Shown: piece by piece, positions 54,147 to 63,806 of the stretch
Layout: each line of letters begins with the position of its first letter
Numbering within the stretch: the stretch's first letter is position 1
From: Breoghania corrubedonensis
GTDB taxonomy: Bacteria; Pseudomonadota; Alphaproteobacteria; Rhizobiales; Stappiaceae
Assembly (NCBI RefSeq): GCF_003053845.1
Contig: NZ_QAYG01000012.1
Coordinates: forward strand, 62,001-126,000
Direction of reading: 5' to 3'
Length of the DNA: 64,000 bases
Notes under the pieces: model-generated
What the model was told of the DNA's origin: nothing
The model's database searches: none
What the model saw: the letters and a program-made list of their open reading frames with translations, nothing else
Made by a program: the position numbers and the translations under genes

Positions 54147-54395
54147 GGAAGGGGAGGTAACCACGCTTTGCATCGATGGCAAGAGGCAGCCGGCCTTGGG
54201 CCCGGTGCCTTTCGTTATGGCAAGGTTAAGCCATTCGAAATTGACAGAAATGACTGCGCGCAAACACTTGCGTCCCGCGCAAATCCGTCGGTCTCCTTTT
54301 GTTTTGGAAATGCTTTCAATTTTACGGGTTCGCTTCACGCGACCTTAGAAGCGAGTCGCCTTATTGGCTCTCGCGGGTCGCATCGGTGTCTCGCG

Positions 54396-55892
54396 ATGCA
54401 ATGGAAGCGGGATGGACAAGTGACGCGAACGTCTTCGGGAAAACTCAGACGCAGTTTCGAGATAGCCGGAGCTGCTGTGGTTCTGCCGCTGCTGGTGGTG
54501 TTCCTGTCGAATTCGCTGTGGGGATACCTGCCGCTGAGCCGCGACGTCGCGAAGGTTCCCTATTACGTGCAGGCCACCAGCGCCATGCGCAGTCTGCAGG
54601 TATCGGTGCTGCGTGCCGCGCTGATTGTCCAGACCCGGCTTGCGTCTGCGCAAGACCTGGCCCGAACGTCTCCCGACGACGGCGATCTGGCATCCTCGTT
54701 CAGCGATGTCAGTCACAGTTTTGCGGCGGTGCGCCGCGCTGTCGGAGAATGGCCGGCGGTGCAGGAGCAGACCTATCATGTCTATGCCCGCTGGCTTGAG
54801 GTTCGTGAGCAGGCGCGTGCTCTGATCGGCCGGAGAGATTCGTCCACCCCATTGCGAAGTGACCTGCGGATCACCGATACGCGGGCCCCTGCGCTCGGCG
54901 AAGCGTTGCCGGACGGGGGCGCTTCAGGCTCGGAACCGGCTGATAACGGGCTGGCGCTGCGCCTCGCCGCGATCGACGATGTGCCGGGCGGGGTCGCCAC
55001 CGCCGACCTGCAGGCCTTCGATTCCGGCATCTCACTCCTCAGCGCGCGTATCGAGGACATGATCGCGGTTGTGTCGAACGACGTGAACGCGCGTCTCGAC
55101 GAGGGGCGGCGTTCCAGCCAACGCGTCTACGGCCTGACGATATCCATCGGCCTGATGGTCATCATGTTCATCATGTATGTGAATATCAGGCTGGCGCGCT
55201 ACGTGGTCGATCCGGTCAACGGTATTGTCGGTTCGATTGCCGATTTTCGCAGCGGCGACTATTCCGCGCGCACCGGCGTGAACCGTCGCGACGAGATCGG
55301 TGCGCTCGCCGATGCCTTCAACGACATGGCGGCGAACATCGAGCAGACCCACGCGCACCTGTCCTCGCTGACCGAGCGCGATCCGCTGACCGGCATGCTG
55401 AACCGGCGCGGGTTCGATCCCCGCTTCGACCGCCACCTCCAGCAGGCGGAAGTCGCAAATCGCGAATTGGCGATCATCATGGTCGATGTCGATCATTTCA
55501 AGAAGGTCAACGACAGTCATGGACACGCGGTCGGTGACGATGTCCTGGTCGCTGTTTCCGACACGATCCGCAACTGCCTGCGCGCCGGCGACTTTTCCGC
55601 CCGGTTGGGCGGCGAGGAATTCGTCGTCTGCCTGCCGGACGAGGGGCGAGAGACTGGCCTGACGGTCGCCGAGCGATTGCGCGAGGCGGTCTCTCGCGTG
55701 CCGTTCGTCGATAACGATGGCAACGAATTCTCCGTAACCATCAGCGCAGGCGTCGCGGTCTATCCCGAATGCGGGCGGTCTCGCGGCGAGATCCTGCAGC
55801 GCGGCGACGAAGCGCTCTATGCCGCCAAGTCCAGCGGCCGCAACCGGATACAGCTCGCCTGCGCCAACGACGCATGGCGCAAGGCGGGGTAG
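54396..55892 (+). CDS. Membrane diguanylate cyclase (HAMP-GGDEF)
   Basis: 498 residues from ATG 54396 (GTG 54420 possible). First membrane helix about 22-45, a periplasmic sensor region about 45-245, second helix about 250-270, HAMP about 270-325, then GGDEF about 330-490. The active site reads RLGGEEFVVCL (GGEEF variant, active in many enzymes) and the allosteric I-site RAGD sits five residues before it, so c-di-GMP feedback inhibition is expected. Sensor ligand unknown. Confidence 0.92.
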   Translation: MQWKRDGQVTRTSSGKLRRSFEIAGAAVVLPLLVVFLSNSLWGYLPLSRDVAKVPYYVQATSAMRSLQVSVLRAALIVQTRLASAQDLARTSPDDGDLASSFSDVSHSFAAVRRAVGEWPAVQEQTYHVYARWLEVREQARALIGRRDSSTPLRSDLRITDTRAPALGEALPDGGASGSEPADNGLALRLAAIDDVPGGVATADLQAFDSGISLLSARIEDMIAVVSNDVNARLDEGRRSSQRVYGLTISIGLMVIMFIMYVNIRLARYVVDPVNGIVGSIADFRSGDYSARTGVNRRDEIGALADAFNDMAANIEQTHAHLSSLTERDPLTGMLNRRGFDPRFDRHLQQAEVANRELAIIMVDVDHFKKVNDSHGHAVGDDVLVAVSDTIRNCLRAGDFSARLGGEEFVVCLPDEGRETGLTVAERLREAVSRVPFVDNDGNEFSVTISAGVAVYPECGRSRGEILQRGDEALYAAKSSGRNRIQLACANDAWRKAG

Positions 55893-55962
55893 GGGCGCGG
55901 TGCGAGGGGGCGGCCCTTTTCACCGGCATGTCTCAGTAAAGCGGCAGCCCGTCGGCGGGGTC

Positions 55963-56556
55963 TCAGCGGGCCAGCCGCCCGGCAACCTCTTCCACGATGG
56001 TGCGGCCCACGCGCTCCAGATCGTCAATCCCGATGCTGGTTCGCTCGCCCACCTGCGGCACGTGAACGAAGGTCGACGCAAAGCCCGCCGCAAGGCTGGA
56101 CCAGAGTGTGGCGTTGCACACGTAGTCGCCGGCATCGCGGGAGGTACGCACCGGCAAGCCGGCCTTGTGGACGGCCTCGATCAGGGTTCCTGCCGGAACG
56201 GTCGCTGGCCGGCAGCGAGGACCATCCGGGTCCAGCAGCTTGTGCGGATAGCAGAAGCCGGCCGCATCCGCGCGCTGCGTCGAGGCGATATTACGCGCGC
56301 GCGTCTCGATCGAGATCATGCGCCGTCGGCCGGCAACGCCGAAATGGATGATCGCATCCGGCGCATGGGTCGCGTACAGGCGCGGCAGGTCCTCCTCCAG
56401 CATGGTCCAGATGACGGGAAGCACGCAGAAGACCGCGTGGAAGGGAGACGCCAGTTCGGGCGGGTTCGCGCGGAGCCGTTCGATCAAAGCCTCGCTCGGG
56501 TTGGTTGCGACACCGGGAAACGTCCCGAACCCGGTTACCAGTATCGTCCCGACCAT
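55963..56556 (-). CDS. Pyroglutamyl-peptidase I (C15 family)
   Basis: 197 residues. Family features: ILVTGFGTFPGVATNPSE at the start, IIHFGVAGRRR, RDAGDYVCNATLW with the catalytic Cys and TFVHVPQVGE with the His. It would remove N-terminal pyroglutamate. It follows meaB by 3 nt, so the two are co-transcribed. Confidence 0.85.
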   Translation of the reverse strand: MVGTILVTGFGTFPGVATNPSEALIERLRANPPELASPFHAVFCVLPVIWTMLEEDLPRLYATHAPDAIIHFGVAGRRRMISIETRARNIASTQRADAAGFCYPHKLLDPDGPRCRPATVPAGTLIEAVHKAGLPVRTSRDAGDYVCNATLWSSLAAGFASTFVHVPQVGERTSIGIDDLERVGRTIVEEVAGRLAR

Positions 56557-56559
56557 CGT

Positions 56560-57552
56560 TCAGATCCCCATGGCTTGGGCAACTCGGCCCACGGCGGCCG
56601 ATGCCGCGAGATTGCCCTCGCGCACATCGCGCTCCAGGTCCGGCAGTATTCCCGCAACTTTCGGATTGGCCTTCATCGCTTCCATCAACCGCGTTTCCAG
56701 CATCGCCCACAACCACGAAACCTGCTGCCGCGCCCGGGTGGCGGCGAATTCACCACTTTGCGTGGTCAATGTGCGGTGGCGCTGGATTTGCGACCACATG
56801 TCTTCAAGCCCCTGGTTGGCCAGTCCGGAAACGGTGACAACGGGCGGCGCCCACACTGACGAGCGCGGCGCCAGGATGTGCAGCGCCGCGCGGTATTCGC
56901 CGGCCGCCGAGCTCGCGCGCGCAGCGCCCTCGCCATCCGCCTTGTTCACCGCAATCATGTCGGCTATCTCCAGCACGCCCTTCTTGATGCCCTGCAATTC
57001 GTCCCCCGCGCCCGGCAGCATCAGCACCAGGAAAAAGTCCACCATTTGCGCCACTGTCGTCTCCGACTGTCCGATGCCGACCGTCTCGACCAGAATTACG
57101 TCAAAGCCGGCGGCTTCGCACAAGAGCATGGTCTCGCGTGTTTTCGCCGCAACCCCCCCGAGTGTTCCCGAAGAGGGGGAGGGGCGGATGAACGCATTGC
57201 GATCTATCGCGAGCCTTGCCATGCGGGTCTTGTCGCCCAGGATGGAACCGCCGGTGACCGCCGAGGAGGGGTCGACCGCCAGCACAGCCACCTTGTGTCC
57301 GGCCGCCGTGAGGTTGGAGCCAAGCGTATCGATGGTTGTCGACTTGCCGACGCCGGGCACGCCGGTGATGCCGATGCGATGCGCCTTGCCGGTTTCGGGC
57401 AGGATCGCCTGCAGCAGTTCCTCGGCCTGTTTGCGGTGCGCTGGCTTTTTCGATTCCACCAGCGTGATCGCACGGGCGAGCTTCGCCCGGTTGCCGGCCA
57501 GCAGGCCGTCCGCCAGTTCCTTCACGCGGGCTTTTTCGGATTCGCTCAACAT
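56560..57552 (-). CDS. meaB: Methylmalonyl-CoA mutase-associated GTPase MeaB
   Basis: 330 residues. G-domain: ITGVPGVGKSTT (P-loop), VAVLAVDPSSAVTGGSILGDKTRM, VETVGIGQSE, VNKADG. MeaB guards methylmalonyl-CoA mutase, helping to load adenosylcobalamin and protect it from inactivation. Here it is 33 kb from mutAB. Upstream of the pyroglutamyl peptidase gene. Confidence 0.95.
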   Translation of the reverse strand: MLSESEKARVKELADGLLAGNRAKLARAITLVESKKPAHRKQAEELLQAILPETGKAHRIGITGVPGVGKSTTIDTLGSNLTAAGHKVAVLAVDPSSAVTGGSILGDKTRMARLAIDRNAFIRPSPSSGTLGGVAAKTRETMLLCEAAGFDVILVETVGIGQSETTVAQMVDFFLVLMLPGAGDELQGIKKGVLEIADMIAVNKADGEGAARASSAAGEYRAALHILAPRSSVWAPPVVTVSGLANQGLEDMWSQIQRHRTLTTQSGEFAATRARQQVSWLWAMLETRLMEAMKANPKVAGILPDLERDVREGNLAASAAVGRVAQAMGI

Positions 57553-57694
57553 GTTTCCTGCCTAGCGCAAAGCTGCGGAGACGTCACCTCGAAGCAGCGC
57601 GAAGAGCAAAGCGCGTTGCGTATTTTCAATGACGTGAGGGCAGAACAGTCTACCGTGCAATCGGGGGATGGTGAAAAAGAGAAAGGACGGTCTC

Positions 57695-58252
57695 ATGACA
57701 ATGCGTACCAGCATGCTCCTTTCAGGCGTCGTCGCGCTTGCGCTCGTCGGCGCGGTGCAGGCTCAGCCCTGTTGGAACGGGGGTGGCCCCGGATACGGCC
57801 AAGGTCAAGGCTATGGCCAGGGGTGGGGAGCCGGTCCCGGTTATGGCCAAGGCTACGGACAGGGTTCCCAGCAAGGCGGTGGCCGGGGAATGATGTTCCG
57901 CTTCTCCGTTATCGATGTGAACGGCGATGGCGTCATCACGGCCGACGAAGCGGCGACCAACGCGGAAGATGTCTTCGCCGCGATGGACGCCGACGATGAC
58001 GGTATGTTGACCAAGGACGAGTTCATGACCGTGCGCATGGGCCCGCAGATGGGCTGGAACCAGGCCCGGCAAAACGCCCGGCAGGCCGCCAAGGCTGATC
58101 GTTTCGCGGTGATGGATGCGAATGGTGACGGCAAGGTCACCAAGGCCGATTTCCTCGCAGCCGCAAGGGCTCGCTTTGAAAAGGCGGACGCGGACAAGGA
58201 CGGCAAGGTCAGTCCCTGGGATTTCCGCTCGATGCGCAGTATGACCCGCTAA
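57695..58252 (+). CDS. Exported EF-hand protein with Gly-Tyr-Gln repeats
   Basis: 185 residues from ATG 57695. Signal peptide MTMRTSMLLSGVVALALVGAVQA, then a low-complexity tract with repeated GYGQG units (about 28-62), then four EF-hand loops: DVNGDGVITADE, DADDDGMLTKDE, DANGDGKVTKAD and DADKDGKVSPWD, all with the usual acidic positions. A periplasmic calcium-binding protein is likely; role unknown. Confidence 0.85.
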   Translation: MTMRTSMLLSGVVALALVGAVQAQPCWNGGGPGYGQGQGYGQGWGAGPGYGQGYGQGSQQGGGRGMMFRFSVIDVNGDGVITADEAATNAEDVFAAMDADDDGMLTKDEFMTVRMGPQMGWNQARQNARQAAKADRFAVMDANGDGKVTKADFLAAARARFEKADADKDGKVSPWDFRSMRSMTR

Positions 58253-58503
58253 CCTGTTCGCAAGACAGGAATGACGGACTTCCGGCGCGTGACGAAGGTT
58301 TCACGCCGGAAGGCGTATGCCTGCTTCCACAATTGCTTGCGAAATGCCCGAGAACGGTGCCAATCTACCGTAAGGGACGGTCGCTCTCGGCCCGTGCGCA
58401 GACGGAGCCGACGGGATCCCCAATGGAATGACGCGAGGATTTGTACCCGCGCGCACTTGGCGTGCGCTTTGCGGGCAGGGCAGCACATACGGAAAGCAGG
58501 ACC

Positions 58504-58911
58504 ATGTCATATCCGATTGCCGAGATTGAAGGAATTGGGCCCACTTACGCGGAGAAGCTGAAAACCGCCGGGATCAAGACGACCGACGCCTATCTGGACC
58601 GCGCCAAGGACCCCAAGGGCCGCAAGGCGCTTGCGGAGGAAACCGGGATCGAGTCCTCCCGCATCCTCAAATGGGCGAATATGGCCGACCTGATGCGGAT
58701 TAAGGGTGTGGGCGAGGAATATTCGGAGCTTCTGGAAGCCGCCGGTGTCGACACGGTGAAGGAACTGAAGATGCGCCGCGCCGACAATCTCGCCGCCAAG
58801 ATGGCCGAGGTCAACGAAACGAAGAAACTCGTGCGCCAGGTGCCGGGCGAAAGCCAGGTCGCCGCCTGGGTGGAAGAAGCCAAGGCCTTGCCGCCGATGA
58901 TGACGTACTGA
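58504..58911 (+). CDS. DUF4332 (helix-hairpin-helix) protein
   Basis: 135 residues from ATG 58504 with AGGA upstream. Two helix-hairpin-helix units typical of DUF4332: IEGIGPTYAEKLKTAGIKTTDAYL and IKGVGEEYSELLEAAGVDTVKELK. This resembles nucleic-acid-binding HhH tandem folds. Function not established. Confidence 0.85.
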   Translation: MSYPIAEIEGIGPTYAEKLKTAGIKTTDAYLDRAKDPKGRKALAEETGIESSRILKWANMADLMRIKGVGEEYSELLEAAGVDTVKELKMRRADNLAAKMAEVNETKKLVRQVPGESQVAAWVEEAKALPPMMTY

Positions 58912-59071
58912 GCGGCGGCGACCTTTCGTCCGGGCGTTGAAGTGCGCTCGGCGTCCGATCGGTAGCATCGCGACAATCACGTGCGGAGACCCGCGGTCAC
59001 CTGCGGGCCGACCGCCTTTGCAAAGCGTGAAGCCGTCGCGCCGCGTCCGCGCTCCCCCTCGGTCCCGCCTC

Positions 59072-59689
59072 TCAGGACTTTGGTGCCGTCCACACGATGC
59101 GTTGCAGCGTTGCGCTATCGAGTTCGTCGCGCGGCGGCAGCCTGTCGAAGGGGCCGTCATACTGGGTCACCGCGAAGATGAGTTCCACATTCGGTGCGCC
59201 GCGTGCCGGACAGATCGCCATGTCCCGCCACAGGTTGCGTCCGACCCGGCACCGCGAAACCGGGATTCCCGTCTTGTCGAAGCGCATGCCCAGCCGCTCG
59301 CCGTTGGGGCCTTCGATATCGGGTGATACGCCGTGGATCTCGCCGATCTTGCCACCGTTCCCCTTGAGCACCTGCAACACCTGGAAACCGTCGTGGAAGA
59401 CGCCGGTCGTCCACAAGGTGCGGTCTTCCTCGGCCATCTGGATGGGCTGGGTGGTGAAGCCGGGCAGCGCCGCCTCGATCGTCTTGGTCGAATAGGGTGT
59501 GGAGGCGTCGAGTGGACCGACATTGGTCGCCGTGATCGTCACGAGTGTAACCGCATCCGGGTCCGGTTCCGGCACTGAGCCGCCGAAGGAAGTGATGTCG
59601 CCGGAAACGGAACAGCCGCCGAGCAGCGGTGCCGCGGCGGTGAGAAGCACGATAAGGGCGAAGCGGGAAAGCGAGGTGCGAAAGGTCAT
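59072..59689 (-). CDS. Putative outer-membrane lipoprotein (DUF1131-like)
   Basis: 205 residues. Type II signal with lipobox LLGGC (Cys about 26), so a lipoprotein. Mature region (ATNVGPLDASTPYSTKTIEAAL, RCRVGRNLWRDMAIC) loosely resembles DUF1131 (E. coli YfeY-like, RpoE-regulated). Gene is monocistronic, convergent with the DUF4332 gene. The family call is tentative; the lipobox is clear. Confidence 0.75.
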   Translation of the reverse strand: MTFRTSLSRFALIVLLTAAAPLLGGCSVSGDITSFGGSVPEPDPDAVTLVTITATNVGPLDASTPYSTKTIEAALPGFTTQPIQMAEEDRTLWTTGVFHDGFQVLQVLKGNGGKIGEIHGVSPDIEGPNGERLGMRFDKTGIPVSRCRVGRNLWRDMAICPARGAPNVELIFAVTQYDGPFDRLPPRDELDSATLQRIVWTAPKS

Positions 59690-59942
59690 GCGGAGGGCTT
59701 TTACACGGGATTGAGCGCGACGAAAACGCCCTCGATGGCAGGGACGCGAAAAGGGCGGTACGGGCGGCGCGAAATGGTGGAAAAGATGCGAACCGGCCTG
59801 CAGGCAGGTCGGTGGCTGGCACAGGGGCGCTGCCCGGCTGGCTGGGCAACACTTTCGCCTGCAATGGTTTGGAAGTACACAAGCCTTCAGGGCGACTTGC
59901 CGTCGCGCATCGGGGGCATGTGCGCTCTCGAAATCAGCGCGT

Positions 59943-61538
59943 TCAGCCTCCGCGCTTCAGCGAGCCCAGAAGCCCGCGCACCAGCGCCCGGCCGAGCGAG
60001 GATCCGATCGAGCGCACCACCGCCTTGACCGCTGTTTCGGCGACACCCTGGCGTTGCGAACGCCGGGTGGTGGCGCGTGTGCGCGCCGTCGTCTGCGGTC
60101 GGTCGTCACGGCCGAAATCGGGCACCGTGAAACCGGTGCGCGTGCGCTTGACCCTGCCGCCTTGCGCGCGTTGCTCGTCTTCCCGCTCGCGCTGTCGGTC
60201 TTCGTGCACGACCTTTTCCAGCGCGCGGCTTTGCAGGATTTCGTAAGCGGATTCGCGATCGCGCGTGCGGTCGTAGCGGCCGAAGAGGGGGCTCGCCTGG
60301 ATGGCCGAGCGCAATTCCGCCTGCGTCAGCGGCCCGAGCCGGGATGAGGGCGGGCGGATCAGCGTACGTTCCACCATCGAGGGAACGCCCTTGCCGCCGA
60401 GTGTGGAGACAAGCGCCTCGCCGATGCCCAGTTCCGTGATCACCGTGGCCGTGTCGAGAGCCGGGTTCGGACGGAAGGTTTCCGCCGCCGTCGTCACCGC
60501 CTTGCGTTCGCGTGGCGTATAGGCGCGCAACGCGTGCTGGATGCGGTTGCCGAGCTGGGAAAGGACGCTTTCCGGCACATCTTGCGGGTTCTGCGTCACG
60601 AAGAAGACACCGACACCCTTGGAGCGGATCAGCCGGACGATCTGTTCCACCTTCTCCAACAAGGCCTTGGGGGCCTCGTCAAAGAGCAAATGCGCCTCAT
60701 CGAAGAAGAACACGAGCCGAGGCTTGTCCGGATCGCCAACCTCGGGCAGTTCCTCGAACAGCTCCGACAAGAGCCACAGCAGGAACGTGGCATAAAGCCG
60801 GGGAGCGCCCATCAGCTTTTCCGCCGCCAGCACGTTGACGACGCCGCGCCCGTCGCTGGTCGTGCGCATCAGGTCGCCGATGTCGAGGGCGGGTTCGCCG
60901 AAGAAGGCATCTCCGCCTTCGCGCTCCAGCACCAGAAGTTGGCGCTGGATGGCGCCGACGGAGGACTTCGAGACGTTGCCGTAGACGAGCGACAGCTCCT
61001 TCGCGCGCTCGCCGATTTCGGAAAGAACCGCCCTCAGATCCTTGAGATCGAGCAGCAACAATCCCTCGTCATCGGCCAGTTCGAAGGCGATGTTGAGCAC
61101 GCCCTCCTGCGTGGGGTTGAGATCCATCAGCCGGGACAGCAGCAGCGGCCCCATCTCCGAGATGGTGGTGCGCACGGAATGGCCGTTGGCGCCGAAGAGA
61201 TCCCAGAAGACCGTCGGAAAGTTGTGGTAGCCGTAATCGTCGAGGCCGATCTTGTCCGCCCGTTCGGCCAGGAACGGCTTGGCATCGCCGGGCGCGGCGA
61301 GGCCGGACAGATCGCCCTTGATGTCGGCGCAGAAGACCGGAACTCCGGCATCGGAAAAGCCCTCGGCCAGGATCTGCAACGACACCGTCTTGCCGGTGCC
61401 GGTCGCACCCGCGATGAGCCCGTGCCGGTTGGCACGCTTGAGGTCGAGGAATTGCGGCTGCGGAGCGTCGCCTTGCGGATTGAACGATGCGCCCAGGAAG
61501 ATCATGCCGTCGCTTTTCACTCGAGAAATCTCCTCCAC
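59943..61538 (-). CDS. HerA-like / DUF853 ATPase
   Basis: 531 residues. Walker [12 protein letters not shown] (about 45), Walker [13 protein letters not shown] (about 275), arginine-finger region [21 protein letters not shown]. This is the DUF853 (YjgR) branch of HerA-type ATPases. The last 90 residues are basic and Gln/Arg-rich. DNA translocase activity is known for HerA relatives; the role of DUF853 is not. Confidence 0.9.
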   Translation of the reverse strand: MEEISRVKSDGMIFLGASFNPQGDAPQPQFLDLKRANRHGLIAGATGTGKTVSLQILAEGFSDAGVPVFCADIKGDLSGLAAPGDAKPFLAERADKIGLDDYGYHNFPTVFWDLFGANGHSVRTTISEMGPLLLSRLMDLNPTQEGVLNIAFELADDEGLLLLDLKDLRAVLSEIGERAKELSLVYGNVSKSSVGAIQRQLLVLEREGGDAFFGEPALDIGDLMRTTSDGRGVVNVLAAEKLMGAPRLYATFLLWLLSELFEELPEVGDPDKPRLVFFFDEAHLLFDEAPKALLEKVEQIVRLIRSKGVGVFFVTQNPQDVPESVLSQLGNRIQHALRAYTPRERKAVTTAAETFRPNPALDTATVITELGIGEALVSTLGGKGVPSMVERTLIRPPSSRLGPLTQAELRSAIQASPLFGRYDRTRDRESAYEILQSRALEKVVHEDRQREREDEQRAQGGRVKRTRTGFTVPDFGRDDRPQTTARTRATTRRSQRQGVAETAVKAVVRSIGSSLGRALVRGLLGSLKRGG

Positions 61539-61825
61539 ACGGGCTGCGCAGGGCAGCCGTCACACCGCTCGATGCCGGTCTTTCAGAATCACTTGCGTAT
61601 CATGCTTGGGTACGTTGCAGAACGGAAGCGTGTCCGGCGATCATTGGCGGAATCAAGGGCTTTCGCGCGGTTGCCAGCCATATCGGCGAGGGGCACGAGT
61701 GCCTTTCCACCGCAGTTGACGTTGTGTCAGTTGCATGCGGTGCTAGGCTCATGTCACATGACGGCGAGGTGCGGCGGAAACGCGTCTCGTTCACTGGTGA
61801 ACTATTGCGCGCTTCGGAGGATTTC

Positions 61826-62209
61826 ATGGAAGAACTGATCAACCGCATCTGTGCCAAGGCCGGCATCAGCGAGGATACCGCCCGCGAGGCTGTCGGCATC
61901 ATCCTGAGGTTCCTGCACAAGGACGGGCCGACGGACAAGGTGGATCAGGTGATCGACGCCATCCCCGGCGCCCGCGCCTTTCTGGAAGGCGGCGACGGCG
62001 GCAAGAAGGGCGGCTTCCTCGGCGGGCTCGCCAGCATGACCGGCATGGGAGCCATGGGTGCGCTCAACGAGCTGACCAATGTGGGGCTTTCCATGGGCGA
62101 AGTGCAGACGGTGACCCGGCAGGTCGTCGCCTACGCGAAAGAAAAGGCCGGCGACGACATCGTCGACGACATCATCGAGTCCATCCCGGGGCTGTCCCAG
62201 GTCGTCTGA
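61826..62209 (+). CDS. Small DUF2267-like protein
   Basis: 127 residues from ATG 61826, GGAGG 5 nt upstream. Helical domain MEELINRICAKAGISEDTA..ILRFLHKDGP, a Gly/Met-rich centre (GGLASMTGMGAMGAL), then NELTNVGLSMGEVQTVTRQVVAYAKEK. Related to small DUF2267/DUF2780-type proteins whose function is unknown. No export signal. Confidence 0.82.
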   Translation: MEELINRICAKAGISEDTAREAVGIILRFLHKDGPTDKVDQVIDAIPGARAFLEGGDGGKKGGFLGGLASMTGMGAMGALNELTNVGLSMGEVQTVTRQVVAYAKEKAGDDIVDDIIESIPGLSQVV

Positions 62210-62570
62210 CCGGGCGTTCGCGGCAAGGGGGATGCATACAGATCCCCCTTCATTCCGCGCCAACAGATTACGCCATGGATACGGCTTTGAGGCGGGGCTG
62301 GCGGGGCCGGGCTGGCGGAAAAGCCGGGCGAAACATAACCAGATACCATGTGCGGCCATCTTTTGAGGCGGGCGCAGAAGCGTGTCTTGAAAGATGGACC
62401 GTCTGTTCCCGCGAGGACATGAAACACGCAAGCGCGGGGGGGGGCATTGGGCGCTTCACCGTGTGAGGACTGTCCGCTCGCCTCACAGTTGCGTGAGCGC
62501 TCATCACATCTTGTGCGTGGTAGCCTGGTGTTAAGCGCGCCGCGCGACTCTGATCCTGACGTAACGCGAT
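62210..62570. other. Intergenic region after DUF2267-like gene
   Basis: 361 bases without a gene-like frame. A terminator-type hairpin lies at its start (62225-62250). A poly-G tract (62437-62444) lies further on. The promoter of the following gene is probably within 62480-62570. Confidence 0.4.
62225..62250 (+). terminator. Hairpin after DUF2267-like gene
   Basis: Perfect 9-bp stem AAGGGGGAT/ATCCCCCTT with an 8-nt loop, 16 nt after the stop codon. No T-run beyond TT. Confidence 0.55.
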
Positions 62571-63116
62571 ATGCGGGTGATGTCCGCCGGGATCAACATG
62601 GTCGCTCCCCTCAGCGCATCGCTGACCTCCTCCGTATCCGGCAGTCTTTCAAAAGCTGGCGATCCGCAGGAGGCTGCGCGCAAGGAGCAGGCCCGCATCA
62701 AGGCGGAGATCCTGTCCGCCCGATCCGAGCAGCAATGCGCCACCTGCGAGGGAGACAAGGCGACGCTCGACGAGCAGATCGCGACGCTGGAGACCCGTCT
62801 GCGGCAGGTTCTGTCGAATGCTAGGGTGGAGCCCGCCCAGGCCGCCAGCGAAACCGACGATCCGGCCTCGGCGACGAGCGAGGCGGGGCGCGATGCGCTG
62901 TCCGCCACTGCGGCAGCGGATGGACCCGCCGTGCTGATCGATCTCGCGACGGCGGAACGCGCCCGGCAGGGGGCGGCAGCTGACGATGTCGCGCAGGCGG
63001 AGGGAAATGTCACCGCTGTGCACCTCGCGCGGGCGAATGGCCCGCTGGCAGCCATGTTGGCGTCGCGCCCGGCCGCCGCGCTCGCCATCGGTTCCGTTCT
63101 CGATATTTCCGTTTGA
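62571..63116 (+). CDS. Hypothetical protein with central coiled-coil segment
   Basis: 181 residues (ATGs at 62580 and 62598 also possible; none has a strong ribosome site). A charged helical stretch at about 33-85 (EAARKEQARIKAEILSARSEQQ, DKATLDEQIATLETRLRQVL) containing two Cys (CATC) is followed by an Ala-rich C-terminus. No family recognised. Codon use fits a real gene. It converges on the ParA-type gene. Confidence 0.55.
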   Translation: MRVMSAGINMVAPLSASLTSSVSGSLSKAGDPQEAARKEQARIKAEILSARSEQQCATCEGDKATLDEQIATLETRLRQVLSNARVEPAQAASETDDPASATSEAGRDALSATAAADGPAVLIDLATAERARQGAAADDVAQAEGNVTAVHLARANGPLAAMLASRPAAALAIGSVLDISV

Positions 63117-63149
63117 GCGAAGCGGCTTTGCGTCGGCAAGGCCCGGCGT

Positions 63150-63806
63150 TCAGGCCGCCTGACGTTCTCGCAGGAGTTTTTTCACTTCCTCCGCGAGTGC
63201 CGCGACTTCTTCCGCCGCCTTGCTGTTGGGGGCGCTTTCGGTGACGGTCAATCCGTCGCCCATGGATGCCGCAAACGCCACGCGGTTGCCAAGCCGCGTG
63301 TGCGCGGTCATCGGCGAGAGTTTGGAAAGCGCTTCGACCATTTCTCCCGTGAGCGCCGAGCGCGGCGGAACACGGTTCAGGACCAGCGTCGCGGGCACGT
63401 TTTCCGCTGCCGCCATGTCCAGCGTCTGCGCGCTCGCCCACACGTCGACCGGCGAGGGCTGCACGGGAATGGCGACAAGGTCGGCCACTTCGATCGCGGG
63501 ACGCGCCTCGCGGTCGGATTTCGGCGGGGTGTCGATGATGACGTAATCGTATTCGCGTGCGAGCGCGCGCGCCTCGCGCCGGGCCCCCCAACCGCTGGCG
63601 GTTCGGAACATGAGCCCCGTCGCGTCCTCGCCGAGCGTCGCCTCGCGCGCTTCCAGCCATTCGCCAAGGCTTCCCTGAGGATCCACGTCGAGCAGCGCCA
63701 CGCGGATGCCGCGCCTTGAGGCAAGGGCGATCGCGAGATGCGCCGTCAGCGTCGTCTTGCCGGAACCGCCCTTTTGCTGGGCGATGGTGATGATCCTGCC
63801 TGTCAT
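63150..63806 (-). CDS. ParA-family ATPase (orphan)
   Basis: 218 residues from ATG 63806 (AGAGG 8 nt upstream). Deviant Walker A: QQKGGSGKTT (about 9-18) with the signature Lys, LLDVDPQGSLGEW (Walker A'), YVIIDTPPKSD (Walker B). Short, lacking an N-terminal DNA-binding domain, so of the small ParA/MinD group. No parB lies nearby. Cargo unknown (plasmid, protein cluster or chemoreceptor positioning are options). Confidence 0.85.
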   Translation of the reverse strand: MTGRIITIAQQKGGSGKTTLTAHLAIALASRRGIRVALLDVDPQGSLGEWLEAREATLGEDATGLMFRTASGWGARREARALAREYDYVIIDTPPKSDREARPAIEVADLVAIPVQPSPVDVWASAQTLDMAAAENVPATLVLNRVPPRSALTGEMVEALSKLSPMTAHTRLGNRVAFAASMGDGLTVTESAPNSKAAEEVAALAEEVKKLLRERQAA

